Shown here: in pieces, positions 1-6,588 of the stretch
Layout of the letters: every line of letters starts with the position of its first letter
Position numbering within the stretch: position 1 is the first letter of the stretch
Origin: Clostridia bacterium
GTDB taxonomy: Bacteria; Bacillota; Clostridia; Christensenellales; Borkfalkiaceae
NCBI GenBank assembly: GCA_017628935.1
Contig: JAGBYC010000218.1
Location: 1 to 10,162, forward strand
Direction: 5' to 3'
Length of the DNA: 10,162 bases
The notes under the pieces: model-generated
What the model was told of the DNA's origin: nothing
Seen by the model: only the letters and a program-made list of their open reading frames with translations
Databases searched by the model: none
Translations under genes and position numbers: made by a program

Positions 1-668
1 ACTTCTTCGTTAACTTCGCCTTCGATATTAGCGTTTTGTTCAGCGTTTGCAACTTCGTTTGCTTCGTCAATAGCAGTAACGATAGGATTTTCTTCAACGT
101 AATCTTCTTTAGTAAATAAGTACGTGCTATTGTTAACTGGCGAGCGCATTTCAGTGATTTTCGCCATCAATTCTTCATAGTCTGGAAGTTCTTCAAGCGA
201 AGAAATTTGGAAACGTTTTAAGAATTCGTCGGTAGTGCCGAATAAAACGGGCTTACCTACGGTGTCTTTTCTACCAACAACTTCAATCATGCCAAGTTTA
301 AGCAAATTAGTAATGGCGTATTCACTGTTAGAACCACGAAGTTCTTCTAAATCGATACGCGTAACCGGTTGCTTATACGCAATAATTGCAGCAACTTCTA
401 ACATGCTTTTTGAAAGTTCGCGTTCTTTTATAGGGTTTAAAACTGAAGAAACGTCGTCAGCGTTTTTAGGATTAGAACAAAATTGTAATTTTTTATTGAA
501 AATAAGTAAGTTAATACCACTATCTTCATTATACTTTTCTTTAAGTTCGTTTGCAGCAGATAAAACTTCTTTATCGGTAACGTTTAATTTATCAGAAATA
601 TCTTTAATTGCAACTGCATCGCCCGAAACAAACAAAATTGATTCAATTATACTCGTCAATGTTTTCAA
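1..668 (-). CDS. scpB: ScpB, condensin subunit (3' end outside window)
   Basis: Segregation and condensation protein B, a winged-helix (kite) subunit that binds ScpA and, with SMC, forms the bacterial condensin that compacts and separates chromosomes. The frame stays open for 222 codons to the window edge. Recognisable features are the N-terminal ESILFVSGDAV (residues 9-19), the central EVAAIIAYKQPVTRIDLEELRG (91-112), the second winged helix NLLKLGMIEVVGRKDTVGKPVLFGTT (121-146) and the EFLKRFQISSLEELP end of the usual core (148-162). About 60 further residues follow, the last 30 rich in E and N; this tail is longer than usual for the family (near 200 residues in total). No ATG is available. 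TTG at 668 has GGA about 8 bases upstream and gives MKTLTSIIES; TTG at 659 is the alternative. The gene overlaps the end of scpA by about 26 bases, which implies translational coupling. Confidence 0.93.
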   Translation of the reverse strand, partial: MKTLTSIIESILFVSGDAVAIKDISDKLNVTDKEVLSAANELKEKYNEDSGINLLIFNKKLQFCSNPKNADDVSSVLNPIKERELSKSMLEVAAIIAYKQPVTRIDLEELRGSNSEYAITNLLKLGMIEVVGRKDTVGKPVLFGTTDEFLKRFQISSLEELPDYEELMAKITEMRSPVNNSTYLFTKEDYVEENPIVTAIDEANEVANAEQNANIEGEVNEE

Positions 669-1410
669 TGTCTATATTCCACTGTGTATCAGTTAATAAA
701 AGCGTAATATCGCCGAATGTTTCGTTTTGAGTAAACTTTAAAAACTGTAATTTTAAAAGTTCTAAAACGGCTTGAAAAGTTGTAATAACTTCGTTTTTAG
801 TAGAATAGTCAGTAAAAAGTTCGTAAAAACTCATTTCCTTTTTAGTAGTAAGTTCGTCACGGATAAAATAAATTTTATCGGCAACCGTAAATACTTCTTT
901 AGGAATTTCTTTTTTAGCGTTTTCAATAGTGTCTTTAATATCTACGCGCGTAAGCAAGTTTGTAAACGCTTTAATAAGCGCGTCAACGTTAAAGTCGGTA
1001 TAAACAATTTTATAGTCGTGCGCGTCGTCGTCTGGTTTTTTGTAAAAACGGTTTACGTCTTCAAGCGATTTTAACTTTTCAGCACTTTCTTTATAAAGTT
1101 TATATTCTTCAATTCGGCGAATTAAGGCTTGACCTTCATCTTCTGCCTCTAAATTCACTTCTTCGTTAGGAATAATCATTTTAGACTTAATTTCAATGAT
1201 GGTTGCGGCAATTTGTAAATATTCGCTTTCAGTTTCCATATCGATATCTGAATTATATACGTAATTTAAAAATTGCGACGTAACTTCTGAAACGAAAATA
1301 TCTTTAATATCAATTTCCGCTTGTTTTATTAAGTGCAATAAAAGGTCAAGCGGTCCTTCAAAGTTAGATAATTTAGTTGTGTAATTAACGTTTGATTCAA
1401 ATACCGCCAT
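643..1410 (-). CDS. scpA: ScpA, condensin kleisin subunit
   Basis: Segregation and condensation protein A, the kleisin that bridges the two heads of an SMC dimer and carries ScpB. At 255 residues it has normal length. The N-terminal helical SMC-neck binding part is typical (NFEGPLDLLLHLIKQAEIDI, residues 17-36), followed by LNYVYNSDIDMETESEYLQIAATIIEIKSKMI and an acidic linker. The C-terminal winged helix that binds the SMC head is at about 180-240 (VITTFQAVLELLKLQFLKF). The ATG at 1410 has a clear AGGAG six bases upstream, and a sigma-A-like promoter lies just before it, so the start is secure. scpB overlaps its 3' end. The pair forms its own transcription unit, separated from the sporulation genes upstream by a terminator. 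Confidence 0.96.
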   Translation of the reverse strand: MAVFESNVNYTTKLSNFEGPLDLLLHLIKQAEIDIKDIFVSEVTSQFLNYVYNSDIDMETESEYLQIAATIIEIKSKMIIPNEEVNLEAEDEGQALIRRIEEYKLYKESAEKLKSLEDVNRFYKKPDDDAHDYKIVYTDFNVDALIKAFTNLLTRVDIKDTIENAKKEIPKEVFTVADKIYFIRDELTTKKEMSFYELFTDYSTKNEVITTFQAVLELLKLQFLKFTQNETFGDITLLLTDTQWNIDIENIDEYN

Positions 1411-1433
1411 AATTACTCCTTTAATACCTAATA

Positions 1434-1462
1434 ATTATAACAAAAAGTGGTTAAAATTGCAA
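1434..1462 (-). promoter_or_regulatory. Sigma-A-like promoter of scpA-scpB
   Basis: On the minus strand, TTGCAA (1462-1457; four of six matches to the -35 consensus) is followed after exactly 17 bases by a perfect TATAAT (1439-1434). It lies about 24 bases before the scpA start and its ribosome binding site, and downstream of the terminator that closes the preceding gene. It is the best housekeeping promoter in the window. Confidence 0.7.
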
Positions 1463-1497
1463 GTTTTTTTGTAAATTACGCGTGATATTTATAAAAT

Positions 1498-1521
1498 AAA
1501 AAACCGCCACCGCGGTTTTTT
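1498..1521 (-). terminator. Intrinsic terminator after the dacF-type gene
   Basis: A perfect inverted repeat, AAAAAACCGC and GCGGTTTTTT around a four-base loop, begins 1 base after the repaired stop codon of the carboxypeptidase gene (1523-1525). The four G-C pairs at the top of the stem and the run of T on the minus strand fit a Rho-independent terminator. Because A and T runs flank both sides, it could also act on plus-strand transcription. Its position right after the out-of-frame C-terminal codons supports the view that the gene really ends at 1523. Confidence 0.85.
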
Positions 1522-1522
1522 A

Positions 1523-2670
1523 TTACGCCCATTTTTCAAAAAGTTCTTTTATACAGTCAAAATAACCCATTTTGTCGGCGTTTTCATTTGCAAGCAATTT
1601 GCTTTTTGCCACTTCTAAACCGTTTTTATATACGGTAATTTCACCAACTACGTCGCCTTTTTTAATAGGCGCTTTAACGGCATATAAGTTAACGTTTACG
1701 TCAACTACTTCATTTTCATTACGCTTTGAAAAAACGTATAGATCGTTGTTAGATATAACGTCAATATCTTATGCTGTGAGTATGAAACGGATAATTTATC
1801 TTCTAAAGGAATATCGTTATCAACCACGCATTTGTTTACGTAGTTAGAAAAACCGTAATCGAACATATTAGTTACGCTTTCAAACCTATCGTTTGAGGTG
1901 GCGGCGTTAATAACACTTGCTATTAAGCGCATATTACCACGTTTAGCAGTTGCTGTTAAACAATATCCTGCCTCAGACGTAAACCCCGTTTTACCACCGT
2001 CACAGCCTTCGTAACGCTTTATAAGTTTATTAGTGTTAGATATTTCAGTTGAATTTTTACTATGATTTACAGTATCCATCCACACGTTAGAATATTTAAA
2101 GTAATTATCGTATTTAATTAAATTACTAAAAATTATTGCTATATCTTTTGCTGAAGAATATTGCATAGGCGCAGGCAAGCCCGTGCAGTTAGCAAATAAC
2201 GTGTTTTCTAAATTTAGGTCTTTAGCCTTTTTATTCATTTGGTTAACGCACTCTTTTTCGCTACCGTACATTCTTTCACTAATAGCAACGCTAGCATCGT
2301 TTGCCGACGCAACGGTTATGCTTTTTAACAACACGTCAACGGTATACACGCCGTTCTCTTCTAAAAACACTTGTGAGCCACCCATTTTTGAGGCGTTTTT
2401 TGAAACGGTAACGCTTTCTTCAAGTGATAAATTGCCACTTTCAATATTTTCATACGCTAATAAAAGTAGCATAATTTTAGTCATGCTTGCAATAGGCTTT
2501 CTATCGTTTTCGTTTTTAGCAAAAATTACTGTGTTACTGTTATAGTCAAGTAAATACGCCGAATAACTTGATACGCTAACATTTTCGTTTGCGTAAACGT
2601 TTATATTGCCTAAATTAAAACAAAACGACAACGTTATAAGTAATAAAATAATATATTTTAATTTTTTCAT
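1523..2670 (-). CDS. dacF: DacF-type D-alanyl-D-alanine carboxypeptidase, broken by a one-base frameshift
   Basis: Serine D,D-carboxypeptidase (peptidase S11, PBP5/DacF family) that removes the terminal D-alanine from peptidoglycan stem peptides outside the membrane. A signal peptide (about 1-28, cleavage near VYA-NE) precedes the catalytic domain. All three active-site motifs are present: S62-M-T-K65, S122-A-N124 and K227-T-G229. The open frame runs 2670-1705 (321 residues), but its last 20 residues (ILTLYLTTIY onwards) are unlike the family. From about 1767 the -1 frame encodes the expected PBP5 C-terminal domain (VISNNDLYVFSKRNE, then VKAPIKKGDVVGEITVYKNG) and an amphipathic end (CIKELFEKWA) stopping at 1523. 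Restoring one A gives 382 residues, normal for DacF. The start at 2670 has a strong GGGGGAG site. Neighbours spoIIM and spoIVB suggest a sporulation role. The exact paralogue (DacF or DacB type) is less certain than the family. Confidence 0.9.
1768..1770 (-). other. Frameshift site in the dacF-type gene
   Basis: On the minus strand the codons read CAG CAT AAG ATA TTG and leave the family's frame here. If the AA before G were AAA, they would read CAG CAT AAA GAT ATT GAC GTT (Q H K D I D V) and continue into a complete C-terminal domain. The -1 frame has a stop (TAA) just upstream, so the shift must fall within a few codons of this point. A shortened A run is a common sequencing or assembly error, but a real mutation gives the same picture. 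Confidence 0.85.
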
Positions 2671-2685
2671 AATCTCCCCCTAAAT

Positions 2686-2714
2686 TAATTTGAGAAAGAT
2701 TTTATATTTTATAC
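2686..2714 (-). promoter_or_regulatory. Possible forespore-type (sigma-F/G) promoter of the dacF-type gene
   Basis: GTATA (2714-2710) and CAAATTA (2692-2686) are separated by 17 bases. This resembles the sigma-G pattern of a GHATR -35 and a CATnHTA -10, with one mismatch in the -10; the GG expected for sigma-F is absent. Transcription would begin close to the GGGGGAG ribosome site. In Bacillus subtilis dacF is forespore-expressed. In such AT-rich DNA a chance match is likely, so this is tentative. Confidence 0.25.
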
Positions 2715-3301
2715 TAAAATTTTGCGTTGATAGGTTTAAAAAACGAAATAATTAAAATTACTTCAATAACTGCGGCAATTATGCAAACAACGTAAGATAT
2801 AATTGAATAATTAAATAGTATTTTATAATAATATTTCTGTTTACAAATAAGTTTATCGTAAACGTTTACTAAAAGTAAAATTAACGCAAAGGTTACTATT
2901 ACGTTTTGAACTAAAACTAAAAATAAATACGTCATTATACCCGTAAAACCTAAACTTATTACGAAAACTATAAAAGTATAACCTATAATAAACCCACGAT
3001 ATAATATTATAATAAAATTAATATAAAAGGTATATATATTTGTGCATAACAGCGAAACGAATAATATTAGTAAAAACGAATTAAACAACCTTGAAAACAA
3101 TATTTTAAATGCGCCTAAGTTGATATCGGTTACACTTTTAAAATAGTCAACGGCAAACACGTTAAAAATTTCTTCAACGGCTTTAACCGACGGTAAAAAT
3201 AAGCCTAATAAAACGCCTATTATAAAAGTTACTACACCACCTACAAAAAGGTATTGATTTTTAACTACGTTATTTTTAATTTCTATTAAAACGCTATTCA
3301 T
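2714..3301 (-). CDS. spoIIM: SpoIIM, engulfment membrane protein
   Basis: Stage II sporulation protein M, a polytopic membrane protein. With SpoIID and SpoIIP it forms the peptidoglycan-remodelling complex that drives septal thinning and engulfment of the forespore. From ATG 3301 it is 195 residues with a short charged N-terminus (IEIKNNVVKNQ) and hydrophobic segments at about 17-36, 72-95, 96-118, 120-147 and 166-188. YRGFIIGYTF (101-110) and the GIMTYLFLVLVQN stretch fit the family. A longer frame from TTG 3352 exists, but that codon lies inside the spoIVB terminator stem, so I prefer ATG 3301. AAGGG sits only 1 base before this ATG, too close for an ordinary ribosome site, so the start is not settled. 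The Bacillus protein is about 214 residues. Identity rests on membrane pattern, length and context as well as motifs. Confidence 0.85.
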   Translation of the reverse strand: MNSVLIEIKNNVVKNQYLFVGGVVTFIIGVLLGLFLPSVKAVEEIFNVFAVDYFKSVTDINLGAFKILFSRLFNSFLLILFVSLLCTNIYTFYINFIIILYRGFIIGYTFIVFVISLGFTGIMTYLFLVLVQNVIVTFALILLLVNVYDKLICKQKYYYKILFNYSIISYVVCIIAAVIEVILIISFFKPINAKF

Positions 3302-3308
3302 ACCCTTA

Positions 3309-3337
3309 ATTTTATGCTTAACAAACCTAAAAAATAC
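3309..3337 (-). promoter_or_regulatory. Possible sigma-E promoter of spoIIM
   Basis: CATAAAAT (3316-3309) matches the sigma-E -10 consensus CATACAAT at seven of eight positions. GTATTTT (3337-3331) lies 14 bases upstream and matches the -35 only partly. spoIIM is controlled by the mother-cell factor sigma-E in Bacillus subtilis. The site lies between the spoIVB terminator and the spoIIM ATG, where a promoter is needed if the terminator works. Transcription would start at or next to the ATG, which is unusual and weakens either the promoter or the start call. Confidence 0.3.
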
Positions 3338-3340
3338 GTT

Positions 3341-3370
3341 AAAAAAACTCAAAGCGCGTTGCTTTGAGTT
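3341..3370 (-). terminator. Intrinsic terminator after spoIVB
   Basis: A perfect 10-base-pair stem, AACTCAAAGC and GCTTTGAGTT around a five-base loop, is followed by an unbroken T run on the minus strand (3347-3341, partly in the stem). It starts 5 bases after the spoIVB stop codon (3376-3378), so it is well placed to end that transcript and separate it from spoIIM. The TTG that opens the longest spoIIM frame lies inside the second arm. Confidence 0.88.
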
Positions 3371-3375
3371 AATTT

Positions 3376-4371
3376 TTAGCCGTTTAACATATTTTGAATA
3401 GAAATTCCAAACCCACGCGTACTATCGTTAACGAAAACGTGCGTTATTGCGCCAACAATTTTACCGTTTTGAATTATAGGGCTACCACTCATACCTTGCA
3501 AAATACCACCCGTGTAGTTTATTAGAGTTTTATCTGATATTTTTACAACTAAATTTTTAGTTATGCTATTGCGCATATCAGTTTTTAAAATTTCTACGTC
3601 GTAATATTTAGGTTCTTCACCCATAACGGTAGATAATATTTTAGCAGAGCCTATTTTAGCAACGCCTATTTCCGCCTTAGTTGTTTTATTAAAATCAAAA
3701 TTTGTAAATTTACCAAACAAGCCTACTGCAGAGTTTGCAGTAATTTCGCCAACGCTTTCGTTACCTACGAACAAACCTTTTAACTCACCCGTTTTACCTC
3801 GTTCTGCTTTGTTTACGCCAACTATTGCTAAATTGTAAACGTTGCCACCTACAACTTGTAAAACTCTGCCGTTTTCATCTGTAACGGGGTGACCAAGAGA
3901 GCCAAACTCACCGTTTTCTTTTACATAAGTAACCGTGCCGAAACCTTTAACTCCGTCACGCAAAAACACACCTAATTTATACGAACCGGTTACGTCTTTT
4001 TCAGGAAAAACGTCTTTAAGCATTAAAATGCCTTTTCTTTCAATTTGCGTAACTATATAACCACTTTTATATTCTTTTAAAACGTTATAAACGTCGCTTG
4101 AAGTTGTAACTTCTTTACCGTTTAACGATAAAATTATATCGCCTTGTTCAAGCCCTGCCGATTTCGACGGCGAAACAAGGCCGTTTTCAGTAAAAACTTC
4201 GGTTAACCCTATAATAGTTACCCCTTTTGTATTAACGTTAAAGCCTGCCGTAAAGCCACCTAAATATAAATAGTTATCGTTAGACGCCTTTGCGTAAGTA
4301 CCCGTAATGCTTAGAAAAAAGGCAAAAACTAACGTAAAAGTAATAATTAAATATTTTTTAATTGCTTTCAT
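3376..4371 (-). CDS. spoIVB: SpoIVB, intercompartmental signalling serine protease
   Basis: Forespore-secreted serine protease (family S55). It crosses into the intermembrane space and triggers the SpoIVF complex so that pro-sigma-K is processed in the mother cell. From ATG 4371 it has 331 residues: a charged start and one hydrophobic signal/anchor (about 2-27), a PDZ domain (about 56-111, SAGLEQGDIILSLNG), and the SpoIVB peptidase domain. The proposed triad is intact: His161 in GSLGHPVTD, Asp280 in ISDKTLIN, and Ser295 in GMSGSP, with Asp 15 residues before Ser as I recall for Bacillus. The end, IVGAITHVFVNDSTRGFGI, is highly characteristic. The Bacillus protein has about 426 residues, so this one is compact. 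ATG 4389 (337 residues) is possible; GTG 4428 lies inside the recN terminator. None has a clear ribosome site. spo0A, the usual next gene, is absent. Confidence 0.93.
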   Translation of the reverse strand: MKAIKKYLIITFTLVFAFFLSITGTYAKASNDNYLYLGGFTAGFNVNTKGVTIIGLTEVFTENGLVSPSKSAGLEQGDIILSLNGKEVTTSSDVYNVLKEYKSGYIVTQIERKGILMLKDVFPEKDVTGSYKLGVFLRDGVKGFGTVTYVKENGEFGSLGHPVTDENGRVLQVVGGNVYNLAIVGVNKAERGKTGELKGLFVGNESVGEITANSAVGLFGKFTNFDFNKTTKAEIGVAKIGSAKILSTVMGEEPKYYDVEILKTDMRNSITKNLVVKISDKTLINYTGGILQGMSGSPIIQNGKIVGAITHVFVNDSTRGFGISIQNMLNG

Positions 4372-4377
4372 AATGGA

Positions 4378-4406
4378 TAGTATTTTCATAAAAATTTTAA
4401 TTATAC
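4378..4406 (-). promoter_or_regulatory. Candidate sigma-G promoter of spoIVB
   Basis: GTATA (4406-4402) matches the sigma-G -35 pattern GHATR fully. After 17 bases, AATACTA (4384-4378) matches the -10 pattern CATnHTA except for its first base. spoIVB is a forespore sigma-G (and weakly sigma-F) gene in Bacillus subtilis, and the site sits directly after the recN terminator. Transcription would start close to the ATG at 4371, giving a leaderless or nearly leaderless message, which agrees with the lack of a ribosome site. A TATAAT (4405-4400) overlaps it but has no fitting -35. Confidence 0.4.
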
Positions 4407-4430
4407 AAAAAAAGGTGGATTGCTCCACCT
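4407..4430 (-). terminator. Intrinsic terminator of the nusB-recN operon
   Basis: AGGTGGA and TCCACCT form a perfect seven-base-pair stem closed by a GCAA (GNRA-type) tetraloop. Six further T residues follow on the minus strand. It starts 4 bases after the recN stop codon (4435-4437). Position, stability and T run make it a convincing Rho-independent terminator, so spoIVB needs its own promoter or depends on readthrough. Confidence 0.9.
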
Positions 4431-4434
4431 AATT

Positions 4435-6129
4435 TTAACTACGTAATTTAATTTTAGTTTCGTTTGCTAAGTTAATCATTTGTTTAGCGTGTGAAATTGA
4501 TATTTCGTTATCAATTGTTCCACCCGTAATACGAATAATTTCGTCAGTTTTGCCGTTATCGTCAAGCGATAAAACGTCGGTATAAGTTCTTTCGCCGTCG
4601 TCAGTTTTGCTAATAAGATACGACTTGTCTGAAAAACTTACAATTTGCGCTAAGTGTGAAATGGTAATTACTTGCATTTTTTTAGAAATTACTGCAAACT
4701 TTTCGGCAACAGTTTGAGCAACCGAACCTGAAATACCTGCGTCAATTTCGTCAAACACGTAAGTTGAACCGTCGTAGAAGTCAGACGACACCAACTTCAT
4801 AGCAAGCATAAACCTACTCATTTCACCACCACTAATAATTTTAGACATTGTTTTAAGTGGCTCGCCTGCGTTTGCGCTAAATAAAAACTCTACTTCGTCA
4901 ACGCCGTTACTTGATAAAACCACGCCTTCGTTTGACGATACGCTTACTTTAAAATCAGCGCTTTTCATACCTAAAACTTTAAGTTCTTGCTTGATAGCGT
5001 CTTCAAATAAAAGCGCCTTTTCTTTACGTAATTTTGTAATTGAATTTTGAAGTTTTTTAAGCGCTTGTGTTTTAGTTGAAATTTCATTTTCAAGCGACGT
5101 TGAACGCTCTTCAAAATTTTGTAAATTTTCAAGTTCTATCTTCGATTTTGAATAATATTCCATTATGTCGAAGTATGTATTTCCGTACTTACGTTTTAAC
5201 GATTTAATTAAGTCTAATCTACTTTCAACGCGTTCAAATTCAGCACCGTCAAAATCTAAGTTATCAAGTGAATTTTCAACGGTTACGGCAACGTCGTCAA
5301 GTTCGGCTTTTAAGTTATAAAGTCTATCGGTAAGTGATGCAAATTCTTCACCAAAACTTGATATGCTTTCAATTTTATTTATTGTTAAATTAACTAAATC
5401 AAGGCTGGCGTTGTCTTCACTTAAAAGTGCTTTTGCCGACTGTAACGCTTCGCCTATTTTTTCAATATTAGCAAAATATTTACGGCGTGCAATTAACTCG
5501 TCTTCTTCACCGTCAACAAGTTCAGCAGTTTCAATTTCATTTATTTGATATGATAAAATTTCAATGCGAACTTCCCTTTCGGCTTTGTTACCACCAAAAC
5601 TTTCAAGTTCTTCTTTACACTTTTTAATATCGGCAATAAGTGGCTTACAAGCCTCTTTTAATTCGCTTAATTCTTCACCGATATAACTATCTAAAACTTT
5701 AAGCTGGCTACTTTGTTTTAAAAGTGAATAGTGTTCGCTTTGACCGTAAACGTCGCAAAATTCTTGCGTTACTTGTTTAAGCATACTTAAAGTAACTGCA
5801 ACCCCGTTTATACGAATATCACTTTTGCCTGCATCAGTTAAACGACGACGAATAATAATTTCATCGTCGAAATCAATACCTATTTCGTCTAAAACCGATT
5901 TTGCACTTAAATTGCCCGTAATATCAACTAAAATTTCAGCAACGGCCTCAGTTTCGCCGAACCTAATCATAGTTTTATCTGCCTTAGCGCCAAGGGCAAA
6001 GTTAAGCGCGCTTATAATAACCGTTTTACCTGCGCCCGTTTCACCAGAAAGAACGTTTAAACCGTTTTCAAAGTCAATTTCAGCGCTTTTAATTAAGGCT
6101 ATGTTTTTTAAGCGTAAACTTTTAATCAT
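4435..6129 (-). CDS. recN: RecN, DNA double-strand break repair ATPase
   Basis: SMC-like ATPase recruited early to double-strand breaks, where it tethers DNA for recombination. At 564 residues it is of normal length. An N-terminal half of the ATPase head carries Walker A (GETGAGKT, residues 29-36), and the Q-rich DVYGQSEHYSLL follows at 127-137. A long charged helical coiled-coil region spans about 150-380. The C-terminal half carries the ABC signature SGGEMSRF (433-440), Walker B YVFDEIDAGISG (457-468) and the switch histidine in ISHLAQI (His492). All catalytic motifs are intact. The start at 6129 overlaps the argR stop as ATGA, so translation is probably coupled. It is the last gene of the housekeeping operon, followed at once by a terminator. 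No SOS operator can be assigned, since it has no upstream gap. Confidence 0.97.
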   Translation of the reverse strand: MIKSLRLKNIALIKSAEIDFENGLNVLSGETGAGKTVIISALNFALGAKADKTMIRFGETEAVAEILVDITGNLSAKSVLDEIGIDFDDEIIIRRRLTDAGKSDIRINGVAVTLSMLKQVTQEFCDVYGQSEHYSLLKQSSQLKVLDSYIGEELSELKEACKPLIADIKKCKEELESFGGNKAEREVRIEILSYQINEIETAELVDGEEDELIARRKYFANIEKIGEALQSAKALLSEDNASLDLVNLTINKIESISSFGEEFASLTDRLYNLKAELDDVAVTVENSLDNLDFDGAEFERVESRLDLIKSLKRKYGNTYFDIMEYYSKSKIELENLQNFEERSTSLENEISTKTQALKKLQNSITKLRKEKALLFEDAIKQELKVLGMKSADFKVSVSSNEGVVLSSNGVDEVEFLFSANAGEPLKTMSKIISGGEMSRFMLAMKLVSSDFYDGSTYVFDEIDAGISGSVAQTVAEKFAVISKKMQVITISHLAQIVSFSDKSYLISKTDDGERTYTDVLSLDDNGKTDEIIRITGGTIDNEISISHAKQMINLANETKIKLRS

Positions 6130-6587
6130 AAATCAACTAATTTTTTAAAATGTTCAACTGTTTTTTGTGCGTCTTCATCAGTATGAGTAACGATAAGTAA
6201 AGTATCGTCACCTGCAATACTACCTATAATTTCTTTCATGCCGATTTTGTCAACTGCCATACCACACGCAGATCCGTTACCTTCAAGCGTTTTAATAACA
6301 ACTAAGTTTTTAGCGCGCTCTATCGACACGATAAAGGTTTTAAGTAAAGTTATAACTTTATCTTGAGTAACTGCGCTTTTTTCAGTTTCAGGAGGCATTG
6401 CGTACTTGAAATTTTTAGTAACGCCCTTTACTTTTTGCAAACCTAAAATTTTAATATCACGCGATACCGTTGCTTGAGTGGTGTTATAACCTTCGTTATT
6501 AAGATACGAAACAAGTTCTTCTTGAGTGTTAATTTCGTATTCGTTAATTAAACTTACAATTCTTAATCTTCTTGATTTTTTTGCCAT
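6126..6587 (-). CDS. argR: ArgR, arginine repressor
   Basis: Arginine-responsive hexameric regulator that represses arginine biosynthesis and can activate catabolism (ArgR/AhrC family). At 153 residues it has typical length. The N-terminal winged helix spans about 1-70 (TQEELVSYLNNEGYNTTQATVSRDIKILGLQKV, with the TVSRDI recognition helix). The C-terminal arginine-binding oligomerisation domain spans about 80-153, with GNGSACGMAVDKIG followed by the hallmark GSIAGDDTLLIV carrying the ligand-contacting acidic pair. GGAG about 9 bases before ATG 6587 supports the start. It lies 1 base after nadK and overlaps recN by 4 bases, the same argR-recN order seen widely in Bacillota. There is no room for its own promoter and I see no ARG-box-like palindrome beside it. 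Confidence 0.96.
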   Translation of the reverse strand: MAKKSRRLRIVSLINEYEINTQEELVSYLNNEGYNTTQATVSRDIKILGLQKVKGVTKNFKYAMPPETEKSAVTQDKVITLLKTFIVSIERAKNLVVIKTLEGNGSACGMAVDKIGMKEIIGSIAGDDTLLIVTHTDEDAQKTVEHFKKLVDL

Positions 6588-6588
6588 A

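Noticed and set aside
235..696. 153-codon plus-strand open frame, first taken as a possible gene
   Set aside because: It lies opposite scpB, whose minus-strand translation is clearly conserved; the plus-strand product is low-complexity S/L/F-rich with no motif.
772..1074. 100-codon plus-strand open frame
   Set aside because: It is antisense to scpA and rich in F, K and V as expected from the complement of that coding sequence; no ribosome site or family motif.
1760..1775. Programmed -1 ribosomal frameshifting in the dacF-type gene
   Set aside because: No slippery heptamer is present at the shift point (CATAAGATATTG) and no such control is known for this family; a missing A explains it more simply.
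1572..1847. 91-codon plus-strand open frame over the end of the dacF-type gene
   Set aside because: The minus strand encodes the displaced PBP5 C-terminal domain here, which explains the openness of the frame.
2183..2545. 120-codon plus-strand open frame
   Set aside because: Antisense to the catalytic domain of the carboxypeptidase, with no independent coding evidence.
5363..6148. Plus-strand open frames at 5363-5548 and 5825-6148
   Set aside because: Both are antisense to recN and carry serine- and isoleucine-rich products typical of such shadows.
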